Source: Alphaproteobacteria bacterium (lineage in GTDB: Bacteria; Pseudomonadota; Alphaproteobacteria; Thalassobaculales; Thalassobaculaceae). From it: a DNA stretch of 57,191 nucleotides. Within the stretch, counting starts at the first letter, position 1. Every line of letters starts with the position of its first letter. This document shows positions 45,964 through 54,892 of the stretch, one piece after another. Below the pieces are notes generated by a model. It had not been told where the DNA came from. It worked only from the letters and a program-made list of their open reading frames with translations, and did no database searches. Location: positions 1 through 57,191 of the forward strand of contig JAJEAR010000032.1 in the NCBI GenBank assembly GCA_022822665.1. The letters run 5' to 3'. The position numbers were made by a program, and so were the translations under genes.

Positions 45964-46862
45964 CGCCGCCGGGTTGCCGAGAGCGCTCCGTAGCGCGGGG
46001 CGAACAGCATCGACACCACCTGAAGGATCCCGACCGTGACGGCAATCGTGCCGGCCGCGTTCAGGGAGTTCGTGCTTCCGTAGAGTCCCGGGCCGAAGGC
46101 TGCGAGGACGTACCCGGCCGTGGCCGCGACAGCGGCGACCAGGACCGAAATCCAGACCTGCAGGGACAACCGATCGGTCAGCATGCGTGCGACACATGGC
46201 GGACCGACGAACATCGCGACCACCAGGATCGAGCCGACCGCCTCGAACGCCGCAACGGCAGCCGCTCCGGTCGCCGTGACGAGTGCAATCGAGACCAGGC
46301 GGGGCCGGAACCCCAGCAGGGCGGCGAGTGCCGGATCGAAGGTAGAGACTGCCAGTTCCTTGTGAAAGCAGCCGCATAGACCGGCGAGAACTGCAAGCAC
46401 GACCGCAAGGGTGACGATCTGCCGCGGCACTGTCGCGAGGTCTCCGGGCGACATCCACAGCACGGTCTCGAGGCTGCCGAACAGGACGTGCCGGGCATCA
46501 ATGTAGCCACCGGCGACATCGGACCACTCGAGCATCGCGACGCCCACGGCAAACATGGTGGTGAACACCGTCCCCATGGCGGCGCCGGCCTCGAGCCGTC
46601 CGAACACGCGCAATAGCTCGATCGCCGCCACGGCCACGAGGGCCGCCACCAGCGCGCCGGCCATGATCGCGACACCGGTCAGTGCGCCGGTCACCAGTAC
46701 CGCGCCGACGATGCCCGGCAGGACGACATGACTGACCGCGTCCGCCAGCAGGGCCTGGCGACGCAACAGCAGGAAGCTTCCGACCAGGGAACAGGCGACG
46801 CAGGCAAGCATGGCGGTCAGGATGGCCGGCAGGTCCAGCACGAGGAATTCCTGCACCGTCAT
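45936..46862 (-). CDS. Metal (manganese) ABC transporter permease
   Basis: A 308-residue ABC-3 family permease of the Mn/Zn uptake type with about eight membrane segments. The block RRQALLADAVSHVVLPGIV is the family cytoplasmic signature (DAxSHxxLPG). The start at 46862 gives a 4-base ATGA overlap with the preceding permease gene; a longer frame would lie inside that gene. It is the last gene of the four-gene manganese operon divergent from mntR, and its 3' end overlaps the small convergent gene at 45757-45963. The tail RYGALSATRRRQSSQSATR is basic and unstructured. Confidence 0.9.
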   Translation of the reverse strand: MTVQEFLVLDLPAILTAMLACVACSLVGSFLLLRRQALLADAVSHVVLPGIVGAVLVTGALTGVAIMAGALVAALVAVAAIELLRVFGRLEAGAAMGTVFTTMFAVGVAMLEWSDVAGGYIDARHVLFGSLETVLWMSPGDLATVPRQIVTLAVVLAVLAGLCGCFHKELAVSTFDPALAALLGFRPRLVSIALVTATGAAAVAAFEAVGSILVVAMFVGPPCVARMLTDRLSLQVWISVLVAAVAATAGYVLAAFGPGLYGSTNSLNAAGTIAVTVGILQVVSMLFAPRYGALSATRRRQSSQSATR

Positions 46863-48067
46863 CCGGACCCCGCTCTCGCTCGAAGCTCTGCAACCGTGTC
46901 GGCGGGCAGCACCTCGTCGATCGGCCTGCTGCCCCATTCGGGTGTTGCGAGCGCCCGTTCCGGGTAGCACTCGAGGTAGAGTTCCCACAGGCGCCAGTCA
47001 CTGGCGGTCGCCGCGGCCTTCGCGTGTCCGCGCATCGTGAGTTCAGCATCGGCGCCGAGCAGGCCGGCCGAGCGCAGAATGCGCAGCGCGTCGTCGTCCG
47101 GCCGATCACCGCGCGAGCAGGCAAGCAGAGCCTGGCGCAAGACGACACGGCGGCGAAAACGTCGCGCGTGCACCAGTCGCGAGACCACGCCGCGTACCGG
47201 CGCCACCGCAACCGAGAACGCACAGGCCATCGCGGCCAGGATGACAATGACCGCTCCGGTCGGCATGTCGGGCCAGAATGCGGACGCGGCACTTCCCGCG
47301 TAGCAGGCGCCTCCCCCGACCAGGCCGGAGATTGCCAGCATCACTCCCAGCCGCTCGGTCCAGAACCGCGCCGTGACCGGGGGAATGATCACGAGCGCGA
47401 TCACCAGGATGAGTCCGACGGTCTTCAGCCCGGTCACCACGACGAGGAGCAACAGCGCGGTCATCACCATGTCGGTCGTCACGACCGCGAGCCCCAGGTT
47501 CGACGCGTGGTGTTCGTCGAGGCACACGGCGGCGAACGGCCGCAGCAGTGCCAGGGTCGCCGCCATGACCAGGACCGACGCCACCGTGATCGCCACGGCC
47601 TCATCGGCGGTCATGGTCGCGGTCGCTCCGAGCAGGAACCCGTCGAGACCGGCCTGGCCGGCAGCGGGCAGGGTCTGGACATGGCTCATCAGCACCACTC
47701 CGGCGCCGAAGAAACCGCTCAACACGGTGCCGATCGCCGCATCCTCGCCGAGGCGCGTCCTCTCCCTGATCCAGTGCACGGCCAGGATACCGAGAACTCC
47801 GGTTGCCGCAGCACCCGTCGACAGCAGCACGATGTTGCGCCCGGATCCGAACACCGCCAGTCCGCACAGGAAGGCCAGCGCAATGCCCGGCAGGGTGGCG
47901 TGGCTGATGGCGTCGCTGATCATCGACCGGCGCCGCAGCATGGTGAAACAGCCGATCACACCGGCGGCAACCCCGAAAACCGTCGAGCCCGCCATGACCA
48001 GCGCCGTGTTGTAGCCGGCGTCAAGGACCAGGATACGGGCCAGTTCGGCCAGCCCGGTGCCTTCCAT
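46859..48067 (-). CDS. Metal ABC transporter permease with C-terminal DtxR-like domain
   Basis: A 402-residue protein. Residues 1-290 form an ABC-3 metal permease (signature RRSMISDAISHATLPGIALA). From about residue 300 a cytoplasmic tail follows: RRFRRRVVLRQALLACSRGD, DDALRILRSAGLLG, LTMRGHAKAAATASDWRLWE, LYLECYPERALATPEWGSRP, IDEVLPADTVAELRAR. This has the order of a winged-helix plus dimerisation segment of DtxR/MntR regulators (compare LTxxGxxxAxxxxxxHRLWExYL). Similar tails are known in some manganese permeases. It overlaps the ATPase stop by one base (TGATG) and the next permease by four bases. The tail may sense metal or regulate transport (inference). Confidence 0.88.
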   Translation of the reverse strand: MEGTGLAELARILVLDAGYNTALVMAGSTVFGVAAGVIGCFTMLRRRSMISDAISHATLPGIALAFLCGLAVFGSGRNIVLLSTGAAATGVLGILAVHWIRERTRLGEDAAIGTVLSGFFGAGVVLMSHVQTLPAAGQAGLDGFLLGATATMTADEAVAITVASVLVMAATLALLRPFAAVCLDEHHASNLGLAVVTTDMVMTALLLLVVVTGLKTVGLILVIALVIIPPVTARFWTERLGVMLAISGLVGGGACYAGSAASAFWPDMPTGAVIVILAAMACAFSVAVAPVRGVVSRLVHARRFRRRVVLRQALLACSRGDRPDDDALRILRSAGLLGADAELTMRGHAKAAATASDWRLWELYLECYPERALATPEWGSRPIDEVLPADTVAELRARAGSG

Positions 48068-48855
48068 CAGCCGGCGCCGATGCCGGCTCCGGCGGTCGCG
48101 AACCTGCCGTAGGTCCGGTCGATGGATGCTGAGGCCACCACACCTCCCACGGGTCCGGCTTCGACCACGCGGCCGTTGAGCAGCAGCGCGTGGGTAAAGT
48201 ACTCCTGCAGGGTCTCGAGGTCGTGATGGACCGCGACGATGGTCCGGCCCGCATCCGCAAGGTCACGCAGGATCGTCATGATCCGCGTCTCGGTCACGGC
48301 GTCAACCCCGGCCAGGGGCTCGTCGAGCAGGTAGATCTCGGCGTCCTGGGCCAGGGCACGCGCGATGAACATCCGCTGGCGCTGCCCGCCCGACAACTGC
48401 CCGATCTGGCGCCCGGCGCTGTCCGCCAGGCCGACCCGGTCGAGCATCTCCAGCGCCCGGGCCCTGTGCCTGCGTCGCACCGGTCGGAACCAGCCGATAT
48501 GGCCGTACAGGCCCATCGCGACCACGTCGAGGGCCGAGGCGGGAAACTCCCAGTCGACGATGCCCTGCTGCGGAACGTAGGCAACGGTTCCGTCGCCGGG
48601 CTCGAACCCCCTGCCGAAGACCCTCACGTGCCCGGAAAGCCGCGGAACCTGTCCGATCACCGCCCGCAGCAATGTCGACTTTCCCGCACCGTTCGGACCG
48701 ACCACCGCGGTCAGGGAACCGGCCGTGGCACTGAACTCGACGTTCCACAGCACCGGGCGTGAACCGTAGGCAACATTGAGCCCCTGCACGTAGAGGGGCA
48801 GATCGGTTGTCGACAACACGCGCCCGGCCGGCGGGATCGCTTCAGGACCGATCAC
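48067..48855 (-). CDS. Metal (manganese) ABC transporter ATP-binding protein
   Basis: An ABC ATPase of the Mn/Zn importer group. Walker A is VVGPNGAGKSTLLRA, the Q-loop is VAYVPQQGIVDWEFPASALD (the DWEFP segment is typical of manganese/zinc systems), the signature is QLSGGQRQRMFIARALAQ, and Walker B is IYLLDEPLAGVD with a switch histidine in TIVAVHHDLETL. The GTG at 48855 is a likely start because GGGGGG lies upstream and the overlap with the binding-protein gene (stop 48842) stays short; ATG 48924 is the longer alternative. The stop overlaps the next start by one base. Confidence 0.9.
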   Translation of the reverse strand: MIGPEAIPPAGRVLSTTDLPLYVQGLNVAYGSRPVLWNVEFSATAGSLTAVVGPNGAGKSTLLRAVIGQVPRLSGHVRVFGRGFEPGDGTVAYVPQQGIVDWEFPASALDVVAMGLYGHIGWFRPVRRRHRARALEMLDRVGLADSAGRQIGQLSGGQRQRMFIARALAQDAEIYLLDEPLAGVDAVTETRIMTILRDLADAGRTIVAVHHDLETLQEYFTHALLLNGRVVEAGPVGGVVASASIDRTYGRFATAGAGIGAG

Positions 48856-49837
48856 GGAGCGCACCCCCCGCAAGGTGTTGCCGGGGAACAGAGCCGCCCA
48901 GGGCGCCGACGATGGTTCTCGCATTGTGCTCGATCATGCCGACATAGGTGCCCTCGGGGCTGTCCGGCGCACCCATGGCATCGGAGAACAGTCGGCCGCC
49001 GAATCGCACCCGGTGTCCCGCCGCGGCGGCACCCTCGATCAGGGCCCGGACATCACGCTCCGATACCGAGGTCTCGGCGAAAACCGCCGGGATATTGCGG
49101 CTGACCAGCATGTCGACGATCTGCTCGATGCGCCGCAGCCCGGTCTCGCTGTCGGTACTGAGACCCTGAATCCCGACCACCTCCAAACCGAACCGGCTTC
49201 CGAAATACCCGAAGGCATCGTGCGCGGTGACCAGCACGCGGCGACCGGGCGGCACGGTCCGGGTCATGGTTTCGACCCGCGCCTCGAGCGCCTCGAGCCC
49301 GGAGAAGTAGCGCTCTGCCCTCGCGGCAAACTCGTCGGCGGCCCCGGGCGCGAGAGAAGAAAGCACGGCCACCGCCCGCGCGAGTGCCTCACGCCACAGG
49401 CCCGGGTCCATCCAGATGTGCGGATCAGGCAGCGTGGCGCCGCGTATGCGGTGCGGCGGCAGTTCCTCGGCCAGTGCCACCGATGGCCGGCTGGCCGCCA
49501 GGTCCCGAAGGACCGCTTCCATCTTCGCCTCGAGCCTCAGTCCGTTCCAGAAGACGGCGTCCGCCCGGACCAGGCGCGCCATGTCGGACCGTGTGGGCCG
49601 GTAGAGGTGTGGATCGACCCCTTCTCCCACCAGGTTGATGACCTCGCCATGTTCGCCGACGATCTCGCGCAGCGGTTCGCCGATCTGCGCGATGGTGACG
49701 ACGACCGACAGTCCGGCCTGTGCCGGAACCGCGCCGGCCAGAAGCCACAGGCAGACCCAGGCGACAGCCCGCCACGATACCGCACCGGGCCGGGCCATGC
49801 GGGTTCGACGCCGGGTGTGAATGTGGTGTAGGCTCAT
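48842..49837 (-). CDS. Metal (manganese) ABC transporter substrate-binding protein
   Basis: A 331-residue periplasmic metal-binding protein of the cluster 9 (ZnuA/MntA/TroA) family. The N-terminus has a signal peptide (WRAVAWVCLWLLAGAVPAQA). Metal ligands appear as His in GVDPHLYRPT, His in LPDPHIWMDP, the acidic residue of FAETSVSERD and the Asp of LFSDAMGAP. There is no histidine-rich loop between helices, which fits manganese better than zinc. ATG 49798 is an alternative start. It leads the four-gene operon and is divergent from mntR with only 80 bases between them. Confidence 0.9.
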   Translation of the reverse strand: MSLHHIHTRRRTRMARPGAVSWRAVAWVCLWLLAGAVPAQAGLSVVVTIAQIGEPLREIVGEHGEVINLVGEGVDPHLYRPTRSDMARLVRADAVFWNGLRLEAKMEAVLRDLAASRPSVALAEELPPHRIRGATLPDPHIWMDPGLWREALARAVAVLSSLAPGAADEFAARAERYFSGLEALEARVETMTRTVPPGRRVLVTAHDAFGYFGSRFGLEVVGIQGLSTDSETGLRRIEQIVDMLVSRNIPAVFAETSVSERDVRALIEGAAAAGHRVRFGGRLFSDAMGAPDSPEGTYVGMIEHNARTIVGALGGSVPRQHLAGGALRDRS

Positions 49838-49893
49838 GGTTCGTCAAGCACTGTCAGGCGATCCGCACGCATTGCTTTGTATATCCGCATCAA

Positions 49894-49910
49894 CTTCGTA
49901 ACATATGAAG
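49894..49910. promoter_or_regulatory. Candidate MntR operator in the divergent mnt promoter region
   Basis: CTTCGTAACATATGAAG is an imperfect 17-base palindrome (CTTCnTAnnnTAnGAAG) in the 80-base AT-rich gap between the manganese operon and mntR. Its place, 7 bases before the mntR start, suits a site at which metal-loaded MntR would shut off both directions. It was found by eye and does not copy the E. coli MntR box exactly. Confidence 0.4.
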
Positions 49911-49917
49911 AAAGTTA

Positions 49918-50451
49918 GTGCATGCAAATAATATGCGTCAAGCCGTCGGGACTCCGGGACGCGTGGCCTTGGTGAAACGGGGCCCCAGCGGTTCGCCGGA
50001 CGAGACTTCGCGGACACCGGTGATCGACCTCGCCGACTCCGGACGGCGTGCGGCCCTGTTCCAGCGGGTCCGCGACGATCACAGTGTCGAGATCGCCGAG
50101 GACTACGTCGAACTGATCTCGGACCTGATCGAGCACCATGGCGAGGCGCGGCTCGTCGACCTTGCCGCCCTGCTCGGAGTCACGCCACCGACCGTCAACG
50201 CAACGGTCCAGAGACTTCAGAAGGACGGCTATGTTGATTCCCGACCCTACCGTGCCATCTTCCTGACCCGCAGGGGACGGGAACTCGCCGAGTGGTCCCG
50301 GGCCAGGCACCGGGTGGTGCTCGACTTCCTGCACGCGCTCGGCATTGCGCCGGACACCGCCGAGGCCGATGCCGAAGGCCTGGAGCACCATCTGAGCGAC
50401 GAGACCGTCGCGGCGCTGAAACGGCTCACCGCGAGGCTTGCGCGGGGCTGA
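49918..50451 (+). CDS. mntR: Manganese-responsive DtxR-family regulator MntR
   Basis: A 177-residue regulator that represses manganese uptake genes when Mn(II) is bound. The winged helix and dimer segments read much like E. coli MntR: FQRVRDDHSVEIAEDYVELI, ARLVDLAALLGVTPPTVNAT, RLQKDGYVDSRPYRAIFLT and ADAEGLEHHLSDETVAALKR, with the metal-binding Glu-His-His of GLEHH. The first 40 residues are variable, as in other MntR. The start is GTG 49918 or ATG 49933. It is divergent from the manganese importer, its expected target, with a candidate operator between. Confidence 0.92.
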   Translation: MHANNMRQAVGTPGRVALVKRGPSGSPDETSRTPVIDLADSGRRAALFQRVRDDHSVEIAEDYVELISDLIEHHGEARLVDLAALLGVTPPTVNATVQRLQKDGYVDSRPYRAIFLTRRGRELAEWSRARHRVVLDFLHALGIAPDTAEADAEGLEHHLSDETVAALKRLTARLARG

Positions 50452-50465
50452 AAACCGCCCCGGAT

Positions 50466-51371
50466 TCAGCGTTGCGCGACGCGAACCCCGGTCAGTTCCT
50501 CGAGGACCTCGGCGAGTGACCAGATCTCGTGGCGCGAAAGGCCCCGGGCCTCGGCGGCGAGCCAGATCTGGGCGGCGGCGGCGCCCATCGGGACCGGAAC
50601 GCCGTTGGACTGGGCAAGCTCCATGGCGAGCCGGACATCCTTGCTGACGGTCTGCAGTCCCTGGGCCGCAACGGTGCCGGGCTTCGGTGCGGCGGGGGTG
50701 TCGAGCATGCGGCCGACCACGTTGTCGAAAATCCGGCTCCCGCCGGTACTCACGCTCACCACCTCGTGGATGATCCGGGGATCAAGCCCTGCCTTCACGC
50801 CGAGCAGCACCCCCTCGATCGCCGCCGCCGCGTTGCAGGCCATGATCAGGTTGTTCACCAGCTTGACCGTCGCTCCCGCCCCGATGCCGCCGACATGCAG
50901 AACGGTGCTCCCGAAGGCCCTGAGCACCGGTCCGGCGCGCTCGAAGTCGGCCGTCCCGCCGCCCACCATCACCGTCAGGTCGCCCTCGCGGCGCTGGCGG
51001 ACGCCGCCACTGACCGGGGCATCGAGCACGCCAACGCCACTGTCCGCCGCCCGTTCGGCAACCCGCCGGATCAGCTCCGGCGAGATCGTACTGGTATCGA
51101 TGTACACGTCGCCGCGACCCGCCCCGGCGAGCACTCCGTCCGGGCCCAGGGCCACTTCCTCGCTCGCGGCATTCGACGGCAGGGATGCGATCACCACATC
51201 GGACAACTCCGCCACCCCGGCCGGGGACGCCGCCGCTGCGGCGCCGGCAGCGGTGAGTGCCGCGACCGGCTCTTCCCGCAGGTCCGTGACCACGAGCGGA
51301 AAACCCGCACGCAGGATGCACTCTGCGACTGGCCTGCCCATGCCCCCGAGACCGATCATCCCAACTCTCAT
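50466..51371 (-). CDS. NAD(P)-dependent beta-hydroxyacid dehydrogenase (3-hydroxyisobutyrate type)
   Basis: A 301-residue member of the 6-phosphogluconate/3-hydroxyisobutyrate dehydrogenase family, which oxidises short beta-hydroxy acids or reduces aldehydes such as tartronate semialdehyde. The nucleotide site is MRVGMIGLGGMGRPVAECIL. VYIDTSTISPELI and DAPVSGGVRQRREGDLTVMV are the substrate-binding signatures, and the catalytic lysine is in GATVKLVNNLIMA. The family start is ATG 51371; the longer frame adds unrelated residues. It lies 43 bases after the 2-oxoglutarate oxygenase gene on the same strand and may be cotranscribed. The substrate is not identified. Confidence 0.9.
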   Translation of the reverse strand: MRVGMIGLGGMGRPVAECILRAGFPLVVTDLREEPVAALTAAGAAAAASPAGVAELSDVVIASLPSNAASEEVALGPDGVLAGAGRGDVYIDTSTISPELIRRVAERAADSGVGVLDAPVSGGVRQRREGDLTVMVGGGTADFERAGPVLRAFGSTVLHVGGIGAGATVKLVNNLIMACNAAAAIEGVLLGVKAGLDPRIIHEVVSVSTGGSRIFDNVVGRMLDTPAAPKPGTVAAQGLQTVSKDVRLAMELAQSNGVPVPMGAAAAQIWLAAEARGLSRHEIWSLAEVLEELTGVRVAQR

Positions 51372-51414
51372 CGAATCATCTCCAGATTGTCGCCAGGCGG
51401 GCGGAGCCTGCGGG

Positions 51415-52428
51415 TCAGGCGGCGCGAAACGGCCGGTTGTCCCCGGCACCGGCCGCGAAGCGGGCGGTGCGGTAGTCATGCACGGTCACCGGCGGATAGC
51501 GCGGCGGGTCCCGGTCGTCGTGGCAGCTTGGCAGACAGGACACGACGGCATCATAGCGCGGAGCGACGAAGAACCCCATCGACAGGCGCCGTGACCGGGT
51601 TCCCGTGTCAGCCGGGGGAATCACGACCCGGTGCGGTGTCGACACCAGCCGGTCGTTGGTCCATCGCATCAGGAGGTCGCCGATATTCAGGATCCAGGTA
51701 TCGGCAATGGCAGGTGCCTCGATCCACTCCCCGTCCGGTCCCCGTACCTGTAGTCCGCCGGGCGCGGGATCGTTGCGCAGGATCGTCATCATGCCGACAT
51801 CGGTATGTTCGCCGGCCCGCAGCTGACCCGGCTCGACCGGCCGGTCGACGGGCGGGTAGTGCAGCAGGCGCAACTGGCTGGTGTGGGCCGGCCCGAGGAT
51901 GTCGGCAAATGTGTCGTCCGGCATCCCGATACCGCGGGCAATCACCGCGGCAACGGTTCGCATCAGGTCCTCCATCCCGGCCCAGTAGGCACGCATCCGC
52001 TCCCTGAGATCTGCGGGAGCCTCGGGCCACAGGTTGGGGGCGAAGCTCGGGTAGCTGGCCGGACCGACAAAATAGGGGTCGTCCGGCGGAAACCCTTCCG
52101 GGCCGATCGCGAATACCTCCTTGAAATCGGGCGGGCCGTCCCCGCCCGCCATGCGCACCAGGGTCTCTTCTCCGAACGGGATGTAGCCGCGGTTCTGATC
52201 GTTGCGCGGGCGGCGGACCCGCAGCTTCTCGGTCCGCGGAAGATCAAAAAACCGCAGGGCCGCCCCGTGCAGCGCCTCGCCGACCCATGGATCAGGTCCA
52301 TGGCCCTTGATGACGGCAAACCCCAGCGTCCTGAGCGCCTCGTTGAGCTCCGCGGCGACATGGTCCCCGCCAGTCGCGTTCCCGGACCGGAACGGAGCCA
52401 GGTCGATGACGGGAATGGAGCAGGTCAT
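51415..52428 (-). CDS. 2-oxoglutarate/Fe(II)-dependent oxygenase (isopenicillin N synthase-like)
   Basis: A 337-residue non-heme iron oxygenase of the IPNS/2OG family. The N-terminal domain starts MTCSIPVIDLAPF (the usual IPVIDL) with LRTLGFAVIKGHG. The catalytic core has the iron ligands His and Asp in GEHTDVGMMTILRND and the distal His in VSTPHRVVIPP, and the 2-oxoglutarate RxS motif in SRRLSMGFFV. ATG 52428 has GGGAGAAG upstream. It is followed by the dehydrogenase gene and preceded by tRNA-Ala with its hairpin. The substrate is unknown; bacterial relatives act on diverse small metabolites. Confidence 0.89.
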   Translation of the reverse strand: MTCSIPVIDLAPFRSGNATGGDHVAAELNEALRTLGFAVIKGHGPDPWVGEALHGAALRFFDLPRTEKLRVRRPRNDQNRGYIPFGEETLVRMAGGDGPPDFKEVFAIGPEGFPPDDPYFVGPASYPSFAPNLWPEAPADLRERMRAYWAGMEDLMRTVAAVIARGIGMPDDTFADILGPAHTSQLRLLHYPPVDRPVEPGQLRAGEHTDVGMMTILRNDPAPGGLQVRGPDGEWIEAPAIADTWILNIGDLLMRWTNDRLVSTPHRVVIPPADTGTRSRRLSMGFFVAPRYDAVVSCLPSCHDDRDPPRYPPVTVHDYRTARFAAGAGDNRPFRAA

Positions 52429-52485
52429 GATCTTCTCCCTGGGGATGTGCACGCGCCCTGCGGGCACCGGGCCCTGAAACAGGTC

Positions 52486-52513
52486 GGCCCTTTCCGGTAT
52501 CCCGGAAAGGGCC
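52486..52513 (-). terminator. Strong hairpin after tRNA-Ala
   Basis: GGCCCTTTCCGG-TATC-CCGGAAAGGGCC is a perfect 12-bp stem with a 4-base loop, beginning 2 bases past the tRNA 3' end. It is well placed to end the tRNA transcript or guide its 3' processing, and it isolates the oxygenase gene. The following minus-strand bases (GACCTGTTTC) are not a full T-run. Confidence 0.6.
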
Positions 52514-52515
52514 GG

Positions 52516-52591
<76 letters not shown>

Positions 52592-52851
52592 GATGGACAC
52601 CTGCCGTCCGGCAGGCGCCTGATCCCTGATTCGGGATTTCCTTCAAACGTCACATTTCACAAGGCCGCGCCGAACTCCAGGACCGGCTTCACGGTTCTCC
52701 GGGTGCCCGGTTCCGGCGCCTTCCCCGTGCGCCCGCATGTTTCCATCTTCTCGCGCCGCGGTCAATCCGGGCCGTCCGGCAGCATGTTCCCCGCAGCAGC
52801 CCTGTCGGCGGCGCACACCAGCACACTCACGGAACCGTCACCGGCTATGCG

Positions 52852-53280
52852 TCAGTATGACAGGTCGTCCTCCTCTTCGCCCGAGTCCTCCGAACCGTCG
52901 AGATCGTCATTGTCGACAATGTCATCGTCGTCATCGGCCTCTCCCAGCCGGTCCTCGTCAATCTTGGGCACGACCTCGCCCTGCTCGTCCTCGTCGGGGA
53001 GCACCGCGTCGTCGTCACCGGACCCGGCCTCGCCTTCCGCTTCCGCGTCATCATCGTCATCGTCATCGTCGAGATCGTCCTCGACTTCCTCGTCTGCCTC
53101 CTCCTTCGGGTCTTCGGCCGGGACGTTCCGCGCCCGTCTGCTCTTCAGCACGGTTTCCGGATCGTATTCCGTGCCGCATGCCGGGCAACGAACCGGTTCC
53201 CTGTAGAAGTCGTAGTACGAGTAAACCTCGCACTCCTTGTTCTGGCAGAACCGCTTCGATCCCCACTCCGGCTTCGCCAC
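52852..53280 (-). CDS. FYDLN-acid (TIGR02300) family protein
   Basis: A 142-residue protein with an N-terminal zinc-ribbon-like part (RFCQNKECEVYSYYDFYREP, then VRCPACGTEYDPET) and an extremely acidic remainder of Asp/Glu runs (for example DDLDDDDDDDDAEAE). The family is conserved in alphaproteobacteria, and its function is unknown to me. The start is GTG 53280, giving the usual VAKPEWGSKR; GGGGAG lies upstream. It lies upstream of tRNA-Ala on the same strand. The acidic tail could bind metal or basic partners (speculative). Confidence 0.88.
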   Translation of the reverse strand: MAKPEWGSKRFCQNKECEVYSYYDFYREPVRCPACGTEYDPETVLKSRRARNVPAEDPKEEADEEVEDDLDDDDDDDDAEAEGEAGSGDDDAVLPDEDEQGEVVPKIDEDRLGEADDDDDIVDNDDLDGSEDSGEEEDDLSY

Positions 53281-53428
53281 TCCCCGTCTCCCCGTCCCTG
53301 ACCCGTCCTGAATGCGGCGCGGGCATATCCGCAATTTGGAGGGGTGTCAAAAGGTAAATCGGCCTTCGGAACCGGCGCGGCGCAAGGCACTTCCGGCGTT
53401 CCGCGCGCAACGATAGTATCAGCGCATC

Positions 53429-54892
53429 ATGGCGCAGGATGGTCACACCGACGACCTTTTCTCGGACTACGAGATCGAACCCGAGTTCCCGGACGAAATG
53501 TTCCGCAGCGACGGCGAGCCGCATCCGCAGTGCCGGGAACTGTGGTCCGCACTCAGGGCCATGCCCGCCGATCAGATCGTCACCATGCAGGAACACGCCG
53601 AGCGCTCGTTCATGCGCGACGGCATCACCTTCGCCGTGTACGGAGACGATGGTGCCCAGGAACGCATCATCCCGATCGACTTCCTGCCCCGTATCCTGAG
53701 CGCCCGCGACTGGCACCAGCTCGAGACCGGGCTGGCACAGCGGGTGAAGGCGCTGAACATGTTCCTCGTCGACGTCTACGGCGCCGCCCGCATCCTGGAC
53801 GATGGCGTCATTCCCGTCGACATGGTGCTCGGATGCCCCCAGTACCGGGTGCAGATGCGCGGGATCGGGCTGCCGCATGGCATCCATGTCTCCGTGTGCG
53901 GCACCGACATCATCCGCGATACCGACGGGTTCAAGGTGCTCGAGGACAACCTTCGTTCCCCGTCCGGCGTGTCCTACATGCTGGCGAACCGCCAGGCGGT
54001 GAAGACCGGACTGCGCGACCTGTTCCGGCGCCACTCGGTCCGGGGCATCGAGCACTACACCGGCATGCTGCGCCAGACGCTTGCCGACCTCGCACCGCGC
54101 GGCAACTCCGATCCCTGCATGGTGCTGCTGACACCCGGAATCTACAACTCGGCCTACTACGAGCACATGTTCCTGGCCCGGGAGATGGGGATCGAACTGG
54201 TCCAGGGAAGCGACCTGCTGGTGCATGACGGGCACGTGTTCATGCGTACCACCGGAAAACTGCGCCAGGTCGACGTCATCTACCGGCGCATCGATGACGA
54301 CTTCCTCGACCCGCTTGTATTCCGGCCCGACTCGCAGCTGGGCGTTCCGGGGCTGTTTCATGCCTGGCGGCTTGGCAATGTCGGGATCGCCAACGCGCCG
54401 GGTGGCGGGGTTGCCGACGACAAGTCGGTCTACCGGTACGTTCCCGACATGATCCGCTACTACCTCTCCGAGGAACCGCTCCTGGCCAATGTCGAGACCT
54501 ACCTGTGCCGGGAACCGGAACACCTGGACTACGTGCTCGACAACCTCGACGCGCTGGTGGTCAAGATGGTGGGCGAGTCCGGTGGCTACGGCATGCTGAT
54601 CGGGCCCCATGCCACCAGGGCGGAACGCGACGCCTACGCCGCGAAGGTCCGGGAGGACCCGGCAAACTTCATCGCCCAGCCGACACTGGCACTCTCCAGG
54701 GCTCCGTGCCTTGCAGACGGACGCGCCGCCCCGCGGCACGTCGATCTCAGGCCGTTCATCCTGCAGGGCCGGGAGACACGGATCGTTCCGGGCGCCTTCT
54801 GCAGGGTCGCGCTGACCCCCGGATCACTGGTGGTGAATTCAAGCCAGGGCGGGGGTGGCAAGGATCTCTGGGTGCTGGACGAGCCGGTCTGA
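53429..54892 (+). CDS. Circularly permuted ATP-grasp protein
   Basis: A 487-residue protein of the circularly permuted ATP-grasp family (formerly DUF404/DUF407). Typical blocks are RIIPIDFLPRILSARDWHQL, ALNMFLVDVYGAARILDDG, DGFKVLEDNLRSPSGVSYML, GKLRQVDVIYRRIDDDFLDP, VVKMVGESGGYGMLIGPHAT and RPFILQGRETRIVPGAFCRV. In comparative work this protein always travels with an alpha-E protein and a transglutaminase, as here, and is predicted to form peptide-like bonds; its biochemistry is not established to my knowledge. The stop overlaps the alpha-E start by one base (TGATG). All motifs look intact. Confidence 0.93.
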   Translation: MAQDGHTDDLFSDYEIEPEFPDEMFRSDGEPHPQCRELWSALRAMPADQIVTMQEHAERSFMRDGITFAVYGDDGAQERIIPIDFLPRILSARDWHQLETGLAQRVKALNMFLVDVYGAARILDDGVIPVDMVLGCPQYRVQMRGIGLPHGIHVSVCGTDIIRDTDGFKVLEDNLRSPSGVSYMLANRQAVKTGLRDLFRRHSVRGIEHYTGMLRQTLADLAPRGNSDPCMVLLTPGIYNSAYYEHMFLAREMGIELVQGSDLLVHDGHVFMRTTGKLRQVDVIYRRIDDDFLDPLVFRPDSQLGVPGLFHAWRLGNVGIANAPGGGVADDKSVYRYVPDMIRYYLSEEPLLANVETYLCREPEHLDYVLDNLDALVVKMVGESGGYGMLIGPHATRAERDAYAAKVREDPANFIAQPTLALSRAPCLADGRAAPRHVDLRPFILQGRETRIVPGAFCRVALTPGSLVVNSSQGGGGKDLWVLDEPV

